This document shows positions 26,854 through 35,053 of a DNA stretch of 64,000 bases, in pieces. The stretch is from an uncultured Lachnobacterium sp. (lineage in GTDB: Bacteria > Bacillota > Clostridia > Lachnospirales > Lachnospiraceae): positions 61,300 to 125,299 of the forward strand of contig URDU01000004.1 in the NCBI GenBank assembly GCA_900546625.1. Direction: 5' to 3'. The notes beneath the pieces were generated by a model. The model saw only the letters and a list, made by a program, of their open reading frames with translations, was not told where the DNA came from and searched no databases. Position numbers and translations under genes: made by a program. The first letter of the stretch is position 1. Each line of letters opens with the position of its first letter.

Positions 26854-26888
26854 AAAAATATGCAGATACTCAATCAGTATCTGCATAT
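26854..26888 (-). terminator. Terminator downstream of the gluconate-permease remnant
   Basis: ATATGCAGATACT (26858-26870) pairs with AGTATCTGCATAT (26876-26888), then TTTTTTAT on the minus strand. It starts 3 nt after the remnant's stop codon, as if the original gene kept its own terminator. Confidence 0.8.
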
Positions 26889-26891
26889 TTT

Positions 26892-27089
26892 CTATGCGAA
26901 AATCGAAATAACCAGACTCACCACCAGTGAGGTAATTCCAATAATCATTTCCATAACACTCCATGATTTCAGGGTTGTTTTCTCATCAATACCAAGAAAT
27001 GAGCTGACCAGCCAGAATCCCGCATCATTCACATGACTTAGGGCAGTAGCTCCTCCGCCTGCGATTACTAAAAGGATCATAACGAGCAT
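26892..27089 (-). pseudogene. 3' remnant of a gluconate (GntP-family) permease gene
   Basis: The 65 codons encode the C-terminal end of GntP/GntT-type permeases: the segment LSHVNDAGFWLV is the family signature, followed by TLKSWSVMEMIIG and a final membrane helix. A full-length permease has about 440 residues, so roughly 85 percent is missing. The frame is closed by a TGA immediately upstream of the ATG at 27089, and the 3' end of the HipA-like gene overlaps the remnant by 13 nt. The remnant keeps its terminator. It is unlikely to be a working gene; a deletion joined the kinase gene to the permease tail. Confidence 0.8.
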
Positions 27090-27994
27090 TCAATTAACTT
27101 CAAGATACTCTGCGCCCTTTTCCTAAATACCTCATTTGCCTCTTCTACGGCTACACCTGCAATTCGCCTGACCTCATCCTTATACGGCATACAGAACTTG
27201 ACCGCATCCGTCAAAAGTCGGTCAGACTCTAACGTACTGTCCAGTGCATGATCAAAATCATAAAGCGGTGCCATACTCACATATTCTCCGGTATCCGTAT
27301 TTCTAAGCCAGCCGAAATTACCTGCATGCCTGTCGCCGTTTCCGATTACCGCATCTATGATAAGCATCTGTGCTCCGGCTTTTCCAAACAACTCAATTAT
27401 CGTCTGCTCATCAAAATCATCTGGATCAAGTCTTCCTGACTGATCAGCCTGCTCAAGCATCAGCATTGGCGAAGTGATATTATAAATTGCGATTCCGCCG
27501 TCTGTCTCATCTGCGTTTTCTACGGAAATACCACATTTCCTGCAAAGCTCGATACATTGCAATTCCACAGAGATATCGCCATACTTGTACAGCTTTCCAT
27601 CCTGTTTCCATTCCTTTGACAGCGCACCTCCCACATAAAGAGTCGGAGCAGCCTGTCCGGCAAATGCCTCACTTCCGTCCCAGAAAGGCTTGTAATACGG
27701 ACTTATCTCCTCAAAGCGTATAGGATCATTCTCTGGTTTTATCCAATAGCAGTCACTGAAGCTTAATGCTCTGGTTTCGCGGTTAATGCGCATACGCGCT
27801 CCCTGTCCGAATGTGATTCCCTTTAATTTGCGCGCCATCGTATTTGTGCCTGATGAATAGCGGTACTTCATCCATTTTGTAAAAGTATGATTGTTTGCAC
27901 CTTTTTGCTTCATAAGTCCCGGCAACAAATTTGTATTTAATATTTTTTCATTATCTATATCATAAACCGGTGTGTTTTTGCACATTAATAACAT
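27077..27994 (-). CDS. HipA-like serine/threonine kinase-fold protein
   Basis: 305 aa. The C-terminal half has HipA/CtkA kinase features: GNGDRHAGNFGWLRN holds the catalytic loop Asp and Asn (about residue 220), and MAPLYDFDHAL the metal-binding DFD (about 245). The N-terminal half is diverged from HipA; no HipA N1 domain is evident, and no HipB-type HTH antitoxin gene is adjacent. GAGGTGA lies 4 nt before the ATG at 27994; longer starts lack a ribosome site. Its 3' end lies inside a gluconate-permease remnant, suggesting arrival by recombination. Role as toxin or as a house-keeping kinase cannot be decided. Confidence 0.78.
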   Translation of the reverse strand: MLLMCKNTPVYDIDNEKILNTNLLPGLMKQKGANNHTFTKWMKYRYSSGTNTMARKLKGITFGQGARMRINRETRALSFSDCYWIKPENDPIRFEEISPYYKPFWDGSEAFAGQAAPTLYVGGALSKEWKQDGKLYKYGDISVELQCIELCRKCGISVENADETDGGIAIYNITSPMLMLEQADQSGRLDPDDFDEQTIIELFGKAGAQMLIIDAVIGNGDRHAGNFGWLRNTDTGEYVSMAPLYDFDHALDSTLESDRLLTDAVKFCMPYKDEVRRIAGVAVEEANEVFRKRAQSILKLIECSL

Positions 27995-28071
27995 AAAATC
28001 ACCTCGCATTATATAAATTCGATTGATAACCTTATTATAGTTGTTATTAGATGTGTAATCAATCAAAAACA

Positions 28072-28106
28072 CCGACTAATCTAAAGTCTGATTTTAGATT
28101 AGTCGG
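28072..28106. terminator. Bidirectional terminator between ABC exporter and HipA-like gene
   Basis: CCGACTAATCTAAA (28072-28085) pairs with TTTAGATTAGTCGG (28093-28106), a perfect 14-bp stem. T-rich sequence follows on the minus strand. It ends the two-component/ABC cluster. Confidence 0.8.
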
Positions 28107-28166
28107 CATTTTACTATTTGTACGATAAATCTTACAATTTCATCCTCATCCTCTTTATCATGCTTC

Positions 28167-28928
28167 CTACCATCCCTGATCCATCAGCCAGTTATTCAAG
28201 CCTCTCTCCCGTCGGTTTGGATCTGCCTCATTTGAAAGCTCCGTGTACTCGCCTTTTATATTTCCATCAACAATAAAAAGTACCCTGCTGCACCGCGATG
28301 CCACCTTTGCGTCATGTGTCACCATAACGATCGTTGTTCCCTCTTTATTAAGTTTTACAAGTTCATCCATAACTTCATTTGAGGAAGTACGGTTTAATGC
28401 TCCTGTAGGTTCATCCGCAAAGAGAAGTCTCGGAGAGTTCATCATACTGCGGCAGATGCAGGCGCGCTGGAGCTGTCCGCCGGAAACCTCGTTTATATCG
28501 TTGTCCGCCACCTCTATGATGCCGAGTTTTCGCATAAGTGCCTCTCCACGCATCTGCTTTTCCTTGTTGCTCTCCTTTGTCTTTTTACTCTCAGCCGCAG
28601 GAAGTATGATGTTGTCTAGTATCGTTAGATTTTTCATCATATACATCTGCTGGAAGATAAATCCCATCTCATCGAGACGCAGTTTTGCAAGCTCTTTTTC
28701 TCTAAGTTCGGTTATATCTTTTCCATCAAAAATGACCTGTCCGCTCGTCACACGATCCATACCGGATATCGCATACAAAAGTGTTGATTTGCCTGATCCT
28801 GACGGTCCCATAATGGCGATCATCTCGCCCTCGTTTACCTCTAAATTTACATTTTTAAGTACGTTATTCTGTCTTTTATCTATCACATAAGTTTTGCAAA
28901 GATCCTTTGCGCTAAGTAATGCTGCCAT
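28167..28928 (-). CDS. ABC transporter ATP-binding protein (MacB/BceA type)
   Basis: 253 aa. Walker A GPSGSGKST (about residue 40), Q-loop FIFQQMYMM, signature VSGGQLQRACICR, Walker B LLFADEPT followed by GALNRTSS, and the switch His in MVTHDAK. The Walker B to D-loop wording is that of the MacB/LolD/BceA subclass, which drives FtsX-type permeases. GGAGG precedes the ATG. It is the last gene in the order regulator, kinase, permease, ATPase, an arrangement common for peptide-antibiotic sensing and resistance modules. Confidence 0.92.
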   Translation of the reverse strand: MAALLSAKDLCKTYVIDKRQNNVLKNVNLEVNEGEMIAIMGPSGSGKSTLLYAISGMDRVTSGQVIFDGKDITELREKELAKLRLDEMGFIFQQMYMMKNLTILDNIILPAAESKKTKESNKEKQMRGEALMRKLGIIEVADNDINEVSGGQLQRACICRSMMNSPRLLFADEPTGALNRTSSNEVMDELVKLNKEGTTIVMVTHDAKVASRCSRVLFIVDGNIKGEYTELSNEADPNRRERGLNNWLMDQGW

Positions 28929-28940
28929 GCTTCTTTCCTC

Positions 28941-31316
28941 CTACTCAATATTCGATATATCGCTGCTCTTTATTCCTCTGATATGAAGTGCCGTAAGTCC
29001 CGATGCCGCAAGCGTCATCAAAAAGACGATGCCCGGATAGATCAGGAATATTTTCCATGGATCTATTACATATGATAATTTCGAGACTCCAAGCATACTA
29101 TAGATTGGACCATCAACCAGATGTGTTACCGGAACTGAGCATATCGCTGCAAACAGAACCGCTATAAGCGTTACAAACCCGAATCGTGCGGTGTGCCATC
29201 TGATTATCCGTTTATCTGAAAAGCCTGTCGCTTTTAGTATCGCGATCTGGCTCTTTTCATCGCTGATAAACGATCTTTCCATCAGAACACAGATAAGAAC
29301 TACCACTATCAGAGTTATCCCGAGGAACAGATACTGCACAGCCTCCATTGCGGATGCGCAATTCATGCTATCATCACAGTATTCTGCGGCATTCATCACA
29401 TCCCCATTGTCAAACAACTTCTTTATCTTTTCTTTTCGATTTTCAATTTCAGACGCAGCCGGATCATCGGTAAAATTAATCTGATATGCTGCCATACTTG
29501 AAATATGAGCAAAGTCAGTAGGTGCGTCCTCATGAAGCCTTATTACCGCACCAAGCTGGTTCATGCTCTGGAAATATGCCACAACGATACATTTCCTCTT
29601 TTCGGTTCCGTAATCGATAGTTACCGTATCTCCGATCTTTGCTCCGGTCATTTTAGCGATCGTCGGCGTTATCGCAATCTCATTTGCATTTTGCGGAACA
29701 ATCCCTTCGGTATACTCATAATCCGAGGCTTTTGTATGAATGCCCTGTAAGCATACGATAGAATAATCTTTTCCACCGGTACTCACACCATATTTATACT
29801 GCACTTCTGAGATTACCTTTGCAGGCATATCATTTTTTGCCAGAAGTTTTTCCGTGTCCCTCAGATAGTTTTCCACACGATCTCGTCCATCAGCTGTCAT
29901 ACTGCCCATCATCTCAGTCAGATCCGTATAATAAAGATCGCTGCGCGAAGCTAATGTCGTGACAAGTGTGTCGCTTCTCATCGTAGACGTTGTGTTTACA
30001 AGTAAAAGCACAAGTACTGTGCATATAAAAAATGTTATGATTATCGTTGCATAGCGTCTTGGCGAGCTAAGTACATCATTTATGGCTAAAAATCTGCTTG
30101 TGCTGCCACGGCTTTTTCCCAGACGAAGTGGTGATTTTCTGTTATAACGCTCCCCGGTCTGTCCTGAGCGTATAGCATCGATAGGTGATAATTTTTTAAC
30201 AAGCTTTGTACATCTGAATGCAAAAAGCAGTATCGCTGCCACAACGATAAATGCGCCTGCAAACTCCAAAGCATAATAGCTGTTCCCACCTCCAAGCACC
30301 ATATTACGGCTTACCGACTCAAGCATCATATTTGAAAACGGTATACTGCATATAAATCCGCCCATGGCTCCTACTACCGCAAGAAGCAGATATTTTGCCA
30401 TATAAAGTCCTCGTATATTTGTGCTTTTTATCCCTATCGCTTTTAGCACTCCGATCTCACGGAACTCCCCTGATATCGTAAAAGTAATGGAAAATTTAAG
30501 CACGATAAACGAAACGAGCATCATGCATACGCTTAAGACCAGCATCAGAAATGCGACTATCATATCGATCAGATAGCACATTTTTATCATGGAATGAGTA
30601 CCGGAAAATGTCACGCCCTCTTCTCCCGATACCGCCGATGCAAGTTTTGATTCATCCGCACCACTTTTCAGATCTATATAATATATTTTTCCCTGCTGTA
30701 CACCTTCTGCTGTATCCTCTGCCAGCTTTCCTTCGTCCTGCTTACTGAGTAAAAACCGGTTATTCCCCATCATACTTGAACCGAGCAGTGCATCCTTTGC
30801 CTCCCCATCAAGTATTACGGAAAGTTTTACATTGCCATATGTTATCGCGATCTTGTCCCCGGGTTGTAGATCATTTTTTTGCATGAAATCTCCTGTCGCA
30901 TATGCGTGTCCCGGCTCGATTGATTTTATCTTTTCATTTTTGCTGTCGAAGAATTTGAGCTTACTGTCCTCTATAGCCTGGTACACGGTCGCATTTCTTG
31001 CTTCCAGTGCTTTTCCCTTCGTGTCAGTCAGATCCGATTTATTTCCGAACACTACGTTTTCTTTCCGATACTCTTTTACGTCCTCCTGTTCATTTAACAC
31101 ATCCTTTATCGGATCATCCGTGTCCGTTCCCATCATGATAACAACATAATCCCCGACGCCTGCTTTTTTTAGAAAATAATCGGTGCCGTTCATGACTGCT
31201 GCCACATTGCTAAGACCACTCGACACAAACATCGTTGCCAGAAGTATAAAGGCAAACAGGATTATGTTCATTGTCTTTTTTCTTTTCAGATCTTTTTTCA
31301 ATATTCGAAAAAACAT
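28941..31316 (-). CDS. FtsX-type ABC transporter permease
   Basis: 791 aa. One N-terminal helix precedes a large external domain (about residues 45-250). Next comes a first FtsX block of three helices containing SGEFREIGVLKAIGIKS. A fourth helix starts near residue 410, followed by a second external domain (about 450-650) and a second FtsX block with EKSQIAILKATGFSDKRI. This doubled architecture is usual for MacB-like or Bce-like exporters that act on the outside of the cytoplasmic membrane. A GAGGAG ribosome site stands 5 nt before the ATG. It overlaps nothing and starts 80 bp after the kinase gene. Substrate unknown. Confidence 0.88.
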   Translation of the reverse strand: MFFRILKKDLKRKKTMNIILFAFILLATMFVSSGLSNVAAVMNGTDYFLKKAGVGDYVVIMMGTDTDDPIKDVLNEQEDVKEYRKENVVFGNKSDLTDTKGKALEARNATVYQAIEDSKLKFFDSKNEKIKSIEPGHAYATGDFMQKNDLQPGDKIAITYGNVKLSVILDGEAKDALLGSSMMGNNRFLLSKQDEGKLAEDTAEGVQQGKIYYIDLKSGADESKLASAVSGEEGVTFSGTHSMIKMCYLIDMIVAFLMLVLSVCMMLVSFIVLKFSITFTISGEFREIGVLKAIGIKSTNIRGLYMAKYLLLAVVGAMGGFICSIPFSNMMLESVSRNMVLGGGNSYYALEFAGAFIVVAAILLFAFRCTKLVKKLSPIDAIRSGQTGERYNRKSPLRLGKSRGSTSRFLAINDVLSSPRRYATIIITFFICTVLVLLLVNTTSTMRSDTLVTTLASRSDLYYTDLTEMMGSMTADGRDRVENYLRDTEKLLAKNDMPAKVISEVQYKYGVSTGGKDYSIVCLQGIHTKASDYEYTEGIVPQNANEIAITPTIAKMTGAKIGDTVTIDYGTEKRKCIVVAYFQSMNQLGAVIRLHEDAPTDFAHISSMAAYQINFTDDPAASEIENRKEKIKKLFDNGDVMNAAEYCDDSMNCASAMEAVQYLFLGITLIVVVLICVLMERSFISDEKSQIAILKATGFSDKRIIRWHTARFGFVTLIAVLFAAICSVPVTHLVDGPIYSMLGVSKLSYVIDPWKIFLIYPGIVFLMTLAASGLTALHIRGIKSSDISNIE

Positions 31317-31396
31317 ATTTTCTCCTCTCTGTAATATGTATTGTTACGTTGTATTCATATTACATGGGAAATTATTAAATAATCCTTAAATGCATT

Positions 31397-32485
31397 TTAT
31401 ACTTTATGGATTACTACTGTAGCCAAAAATTCATTCTCCTTTATTTCTGCAAATATCTCTCCGTCCATCATGTGCATAAGCTGTCTGCATATGTAAAGTC
31501 CAAGCCCTGAGCCTTTCGCATTTCCCACGTTGCTTCCGCGGTAAAATGAGTCAAAAAGATTAGGAAGTTCATCTTCCTTTAATGTACAGCCGCTGTTTTT
31601 TACCGTGATAAGACAGCAGTCCTCCTCCGTGGAAAATGAAATCGTGATATATTTTCCATCACCGTATTTTAAGGCATTTTCCATAATATTCTGTAACACC
31701 TCGATTAGCCTGTTGCTGTCTCCACACAGCAGACAGTCCAAGTATCTTTCAACCTCAAATAAAGTATGCAGATTTGAAAGTTTGTCCGTATAATATGCAT
31801 TTATATATTCCATCACAGATGACAGATAGACCTCGCCCATTTCTACCGTAAGGTTTAAAAAATTCTCCCTCGATGCAGCCATAATCTCGGTTACATATCC
31901 CTCCATCTCTGTTACGTTTTTGTCAATTCCTGCATATACCTGTGCTCTTTTTTCCGGTGTGTCATAGAGATTTTCAGATAATGCTTTGTTGTACAACCGA
32001 ATCGCTGAAAGCGGAGTTTTAAGGTCATGTGCCAATGAAAGTATGAGCGTCTTTTTCTCTTTTTGAAGCTCAAGCTCCTTTTCCCTGCTGCTCTCTAAAT
32101 TATCGCGCAACATATCCATTCCCCACAGAAATCTGCCAAAGAATTTGCTCTTTTCTGCCTTGATAGGGACAGATAAATTTCCCTTTGCCAGCTCCTCCGT
32201 AAGTGACATCATCCTATGAAAAGGCTTTAATATCTTTTTTCCTATGTACATCACTAAAAAAACAGACAGCAAAAACATGATTCCCATGCCAACATTCATA
32301 AGGATCAATGTTTTGTGGTCTGTCTGTGTATAGATTACCTTGTATATTGTGCCTGTTTTTTCCTGAGTTCTACTTATTCCCGGCTCATTGATATGTGCCA
32401 TGATAAAAAAGAGCACATTTGATATTGCGATCAGTATCAGCTCTATACCAAGGAATATCCCGGCAAATTTTCTGTATTTATTCAT
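31397..32485 (-). CDS. Sensor histidine kinase
   Basis: 362 aa. Two membrane helices (about residues 8-28 and 62-82) flank a short external loop of about 35 residues. A HAMP-like segment (KPFHRMMSLTEELAKGN) leads to the dimerisation helix with phospho-acceptor His in SLAHDLKTPLSAI (about residue 151). The ATPase domain has the N box (NIMENALKYGDG), G1 region and SGLGLYICRQLM. It overlaps the response-regulator gene by 8 nt. The short sensor loop and the downstream ABC exporter fit an intramembrane-sensing kinase type, although Bce kinases usually have even shorter loops. Confidence 0.9.
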   Translation of the reverse strand: MNKYRKFAGIFLGIELILIAISNVLFFIMAHINEPGISRTQEKTGTIYKVIYTQTDHKTLILMNVGMGIMFLLSVFLVMYIGKKILKPFHRMMSLTEELAKGNLSVPIKAEKSKFFGRFLWGMDMLRDNLESSREKELELQKEKKTLILSLAHDLKTPLSAIRLYNKALSENLYDTPEKRAQVYAGIDKNVTEMEGYVTEIMAASRENFLNLTVEMGEVYLSSVMEYINAYYTDKLSNLHTLFEVERYLDCLLCGDSNRLIEVLQNIMENALKYGDGKYITISFSTEEDCCLITVKNSGCTLKEDELPNLFDSFYRGSNVGNAKGSGLGLYICRQLMHMMDGEIFAEIKENEFLATVVIHKV

Positions 32486-33140
32486 ATCTGTATCCTGTTC
32501 CCCACACTGTTATGATGTGCTCCGGTTTCTTTGGATCTTTTTCCGTTTTCTCGCGCAGCCACTTTATATGTACTGTCAGAGTCTGCGGCTCGGATTCACT
32601 ATCGCTCCCCCATACACTGTTAAACAGATAATCTTTTTTAAGGGTAATGCCCTTATTCTCCACCAGAAGCCTCAATAACTGAAATTCCTTTTCCGTGACG
32701 CTTACCGCTTTCCCTTCAACGGTCAGTGTCTGCGTTACCGTATTTAATTTGAGGTTATTGCATATGATCTCCTCGCGGGCATATTTGCGTTTGAATATAC
32801 CGTTTATCTTTGCGATCAATATATCCACATCAAACGGTTTGCTGATGTAATCGTCCGCTCCAATCTGCAAGCCTTTAAGTGTGCTTTCCTTATCGGTTTT
32901 GGCGCTTGCGATAAGTATGTGTGTGTTAGAGGTCTCTCGTATCCTCGAGCAGACCGAAAAACCATCAAGTCCGGGCAAACCGATATCAAGCACCAAAAGC
33001 TTTGCTCCGTACTGCTCAAATATCGATAACGCCTTTTCCCCTGTATCTGCAAGGCTTACTGTGTAGTTTTCTCTTCTTAAAAAATCACATAGCAATGTGC
33101 CTATTTCTTTGTTATCCTCTACTATGATAATGTCTGGCAT
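32478..33140 (-). CDS. OmpR-family response regulator
   Basis: 220 aa. The receiver domain has acidic pair VEDN, phospho-acceptor Asp in LVLDIGLPGLDGF (about residue 51) and Lys in ISKPFD. A winged helix follows, with VTEKEFQLLRLLVENKG, SVWG and HIKWLREKTEKDPKKPEHI. It is first in the cluster with the kinase (8-nt overlap) and the FtsX-type exporter, which it presumably controls. It begins 15 bp after the GNAT gene upstream, so the GNAT may be in the same transcript. Confidence 0.93.
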   Translation of the reverse strand: MPDIIIVEDNKEIGTLLCDFLRRENYTVSLADTGEKALSIFEQYGAKLLVLDIGLPGLDGFSVCSRIRETSNTHILIASAKTDKESTLKGLQIGADDYISKPFDVDILIAKINGIFKRKYAREEIICNNLKLNTVTQTLTVEGKAVSVTEKEFQLLRLLVENKGITLKKDYLFNSVWGSDSESEPQTLTVHIKWLREKTEKDPKKPEHIITVWGTGYRYE

Positions 33141-33155
33141 TTTTCCGCCTTTCTC

Positions 33156-33626
33156 CTATAAAATATACTCCATCTGACGTTCCTTTGTCTTAAGCCCCAT
33201 CTTCTCATAAAATTTCTCAGCAGATGTGTTTCCACTCCATACATTGAGTGTGACCTCGTAGCAGCCGAGACGCTTTGCCTCACTCTTTACATGTTCAAAA
33301 AGCTGCTCTCCGATATGCGCTCCTCTGGTCTTTGCATCTACACACAGATCATCTATGAAAAGTGATGTAAACGGCACCATGTTGTTTGAAAACGGCTGCT
33401 GTCTTATCTGACAGAATGCGTATCCCATGCAGATATCATCATCACCTGCCGCAACATAGATTGGCTTTGTATCGTCCTTTATCATCTCTGCAAGCTCTTC
33501 ATTTGTATATTTTGTCGTTCCCGGGATAAAAATATCCGGTCTGATATCGGCATGGATCTGAAGCACCTGCTCTAACAATTCTATAAGTCTTGGTATGTCT
33601 TTTTCCTGTGCTCTTCTAATATTCAT
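33156..33626 (-). CDS. GNAT-family N-acetyltransferase
   Basis: 156 aa. The acetyl-CoA loop is in VDAKTRGAHIGEQLFEHV (Q/R-x-x-G-x-G/A pattern, about residues 97-114). VTLNVWSGNTSAEKFYEKMGL is the conserved C-terminal strand and helix. It starts within the region 79 bp after the hypothetical protein gene and ends 15 bp before the response regulator, so it may share a transcript with the two-component system. Substrate unknown; such enzymes acetylate small molecules or protein N-termini. Confidence 0.85.
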   Translation of the reverse strand: MNIRRAQEKDIPRLIELLEQVLQIHADIRPDIFIPGTTKYTNEELAEMIKDDTKPIYVAAGDDDICMGYAFCQIRQQPFSNNMVPFTSLFIDDLCVDAKTRGAHIGEQLFEHVKSEAKRLGCYEVTLNVWSGNTSAEKFYEKMGLKTKERQMEYIL

Positions 33627-33704
33627 TTTTGAGAATCATCCTTCCTGTTGTGCTTTATATGTTGATCTACAATAAATCAATTCTATGTTATATCTGATTG
33701 CATT

Positions 33705-34700
33705 TCAGAATAAATCCAGCATATTATCGAGATAAATATGCTCTCTGACATGTATCTGATACTGTGGCTTCGTCATATAATAAAGCAGAAATTCAAGTAT
33801 CATGGCACTTCCTAGGCCTCTTCCCTCTATTTTAAAATTGCTAAAGCCCATCGGCAGATAAATGTTCTTTATATCATCTACTCCTATAAATCCCGGATTT
33901 TCCATTGCCTTTGAAAATAGATATCCCTGCCCCGAATCAGGTGCAGTGCAATAGTGCTCCGGGCAATCCTCGCCCAGATTTTTGCGGCTAACCGTCTCGT
34001 AACATTCCTTCCTGTCCGTGCAGCCAAACCAGCAGCACTCATTGCACAAAAATTCTACTTTATCCTTTTGATGTTGTGATAATGCTTTCAGTTTATCAAA
34101 TGATTTGTTCAGCCTGAAATCCGGTACTACATAGCGGAAATCCTCTCTGTTTAGCTCATTTTCAAATTCGAGGAAATCAGTCAGAACCTTTGTGGTTGAG
34201 GATACAAAATAAAAGCCGGGATAGTTTTCTTTTATGTAATCAAGCAGCATATCTGAATAGATGATTATGCCGTTTCTACATTCCTTTACTTTTATGCGCT
34301 TGTTTATCCCGCTTATATCATTATCGCTGTCTATGCAACATTCTATATCCTTATCGTTTCCAAAGCCCCTGCTTCGCTCATTATCTCTGCCTATATCAAA
34401 TATCCTGCACAGCTCGTTACATTTTGGGTCAGGAAGATGCTCCCTAGTAAGCAATGAATTACTAAAGGTAAGTCTCGCGGATATCCCATATTCCTGCATC
34501 AGCTTAAGCACTTCCTTCGAATCGTGCTCACCAAAACCAACGCGGCCTCCGCCCCATACGCAGTCTGCCGGTGCTCCGTATATTGAGCCTATTTCGCACC
34601 AGTCATAAAAATATTCACGGTGCTTGCGGTACAGTGGGAGAAATTCTTTGTATAATTCATAAAATTCAAACAATCCCGGTAGATGATAATACGCTTTCAT
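33705..34700 (-). CDS. Cys-rich conserved hypothetical, possibly U32-peptidase-like barrel
   Basis: 331 aa, not recognised with confidence. No signal peptide or membrane helix is seen. A cysteine cluster lies at about residues 222-260: C-x2-CC-x3-C-x5-C, then C-x4-C in EDCPEHYC. The C-terminal MGFSNFKIEGRGLGS resembles the end of U32 peptidase barrels, where a similar FKIEGR phrase occurs, and the preceding alternation of strands (IIIYSDMLLDYI, FYFVSSTTKVL, FRYVVPDFRLN) fits a TIM barrel. The cysteines could hold a metal or Fe-S cluster. The AACAGTAA repeats at 34787-34880 lie in its upstream region. Confidence 0.6.
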   Translation of the reverse strand: MKAYYHLPGLFEFYELYKEFLPLYRKHREYFYDWCEIGSIYGAPADCVWGGGRVGFGEHDSKEVLKLMQEYGISARLTFSNSLLTREHLPDPKCNELCRIFDIGRDNERSRGFGNDKDIECCIDSDNDISGINKRIKVKECRNGIIIYSDMLLDYIKENYPGFYFVSSTTKVLTDFLEFENELNREDFRYVVPDFRLNKSFDKLKALSQHQKDKVEFLCNECCWFGCTDRKECYETVSRKNLGEDCPEHYCTAPDSGQGYLFSKAMENPGFIGVDDIKNIYLPMGFSNFKIEGRGLGSAMILEFLLYYMTKPQYQIHVREHIYLDNMLDLF

Positions 34701-34786
34701 TTTGACTCCTTATTTTAATCCTTACCAGACTCTAGTATACTTCTCCCAAATATAAGTGTAAATGGATTTTGCATATCGGTCTCCCA

Positions 34787-34880
34787 TTTTTACTGTTGTT
34801 TACTGTTTTGAATCTGTTTTACTGTCTTTTACTGTTGTTTACTGTTTTAATTTTATTTTACTGTTGTTTACTGTTTATGT
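34787..34880. repeat. Direct repeats of TTTACTGT (AACAGTAAA) units
   Basis: A near-identical 20-mer TTTTACTGTTGTTTACTGTT occurs three times (from 34788, 34827 and 34857), and shorter TTTTACTGTC/G copies lie between them. Spacing is irregular, so it is neither a CRISPR array nor a simple microsatellite. The unit matches the AACAGTAAC box found in several other intergenic regions of the window. Confidence 0.75.
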
Positions 34881-34981
34881 CAAAATTACAAGTTTATGCT
34901 AATTTGCATTTTTGTAGTATCCGGTTACTGTTGTAAAATAGTTACCGGTCACGCTGTTAGGCGTGAACAGTAACATAAAAT

Positions 34982-35038
34982 AACCCCCGGAGCGTATTGT
35001 AGGCTTTGATAGCAGATCAATATAACGCTCCGGGGGTT
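34982..35038 (-). terminator. Strong terminator downstream of smsB
   Basis: AACCCCCGGAGCGT (34982-34995) pairs perfectly with ACGCTCCGGGGGTT (35025-35038). On the minus strand ATTTTATG follows. It lies 15 nt after the smsB-like stop codon. Directly to its left is another AACAGTAAC box (34966-34974) facing GTTACTGTT (34924-34932). Confidence 0.85.
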
Positions 35039-35053
35039 CTATTTACACCTGAT

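Noticed and set aside
28243..28890. 215-codon frame opposite the ABC ATPase
   Set aside because: It is antisense to a gene with clear Walker motifs; composition is Ser-rich as expected for a shadow frame.
34787..34880. CRISPR-like repeat array
   Set aside because: Repeat units are A/T-rich and irregularly spaced, there are no unique spacers of constant length, and no cas genes are near.
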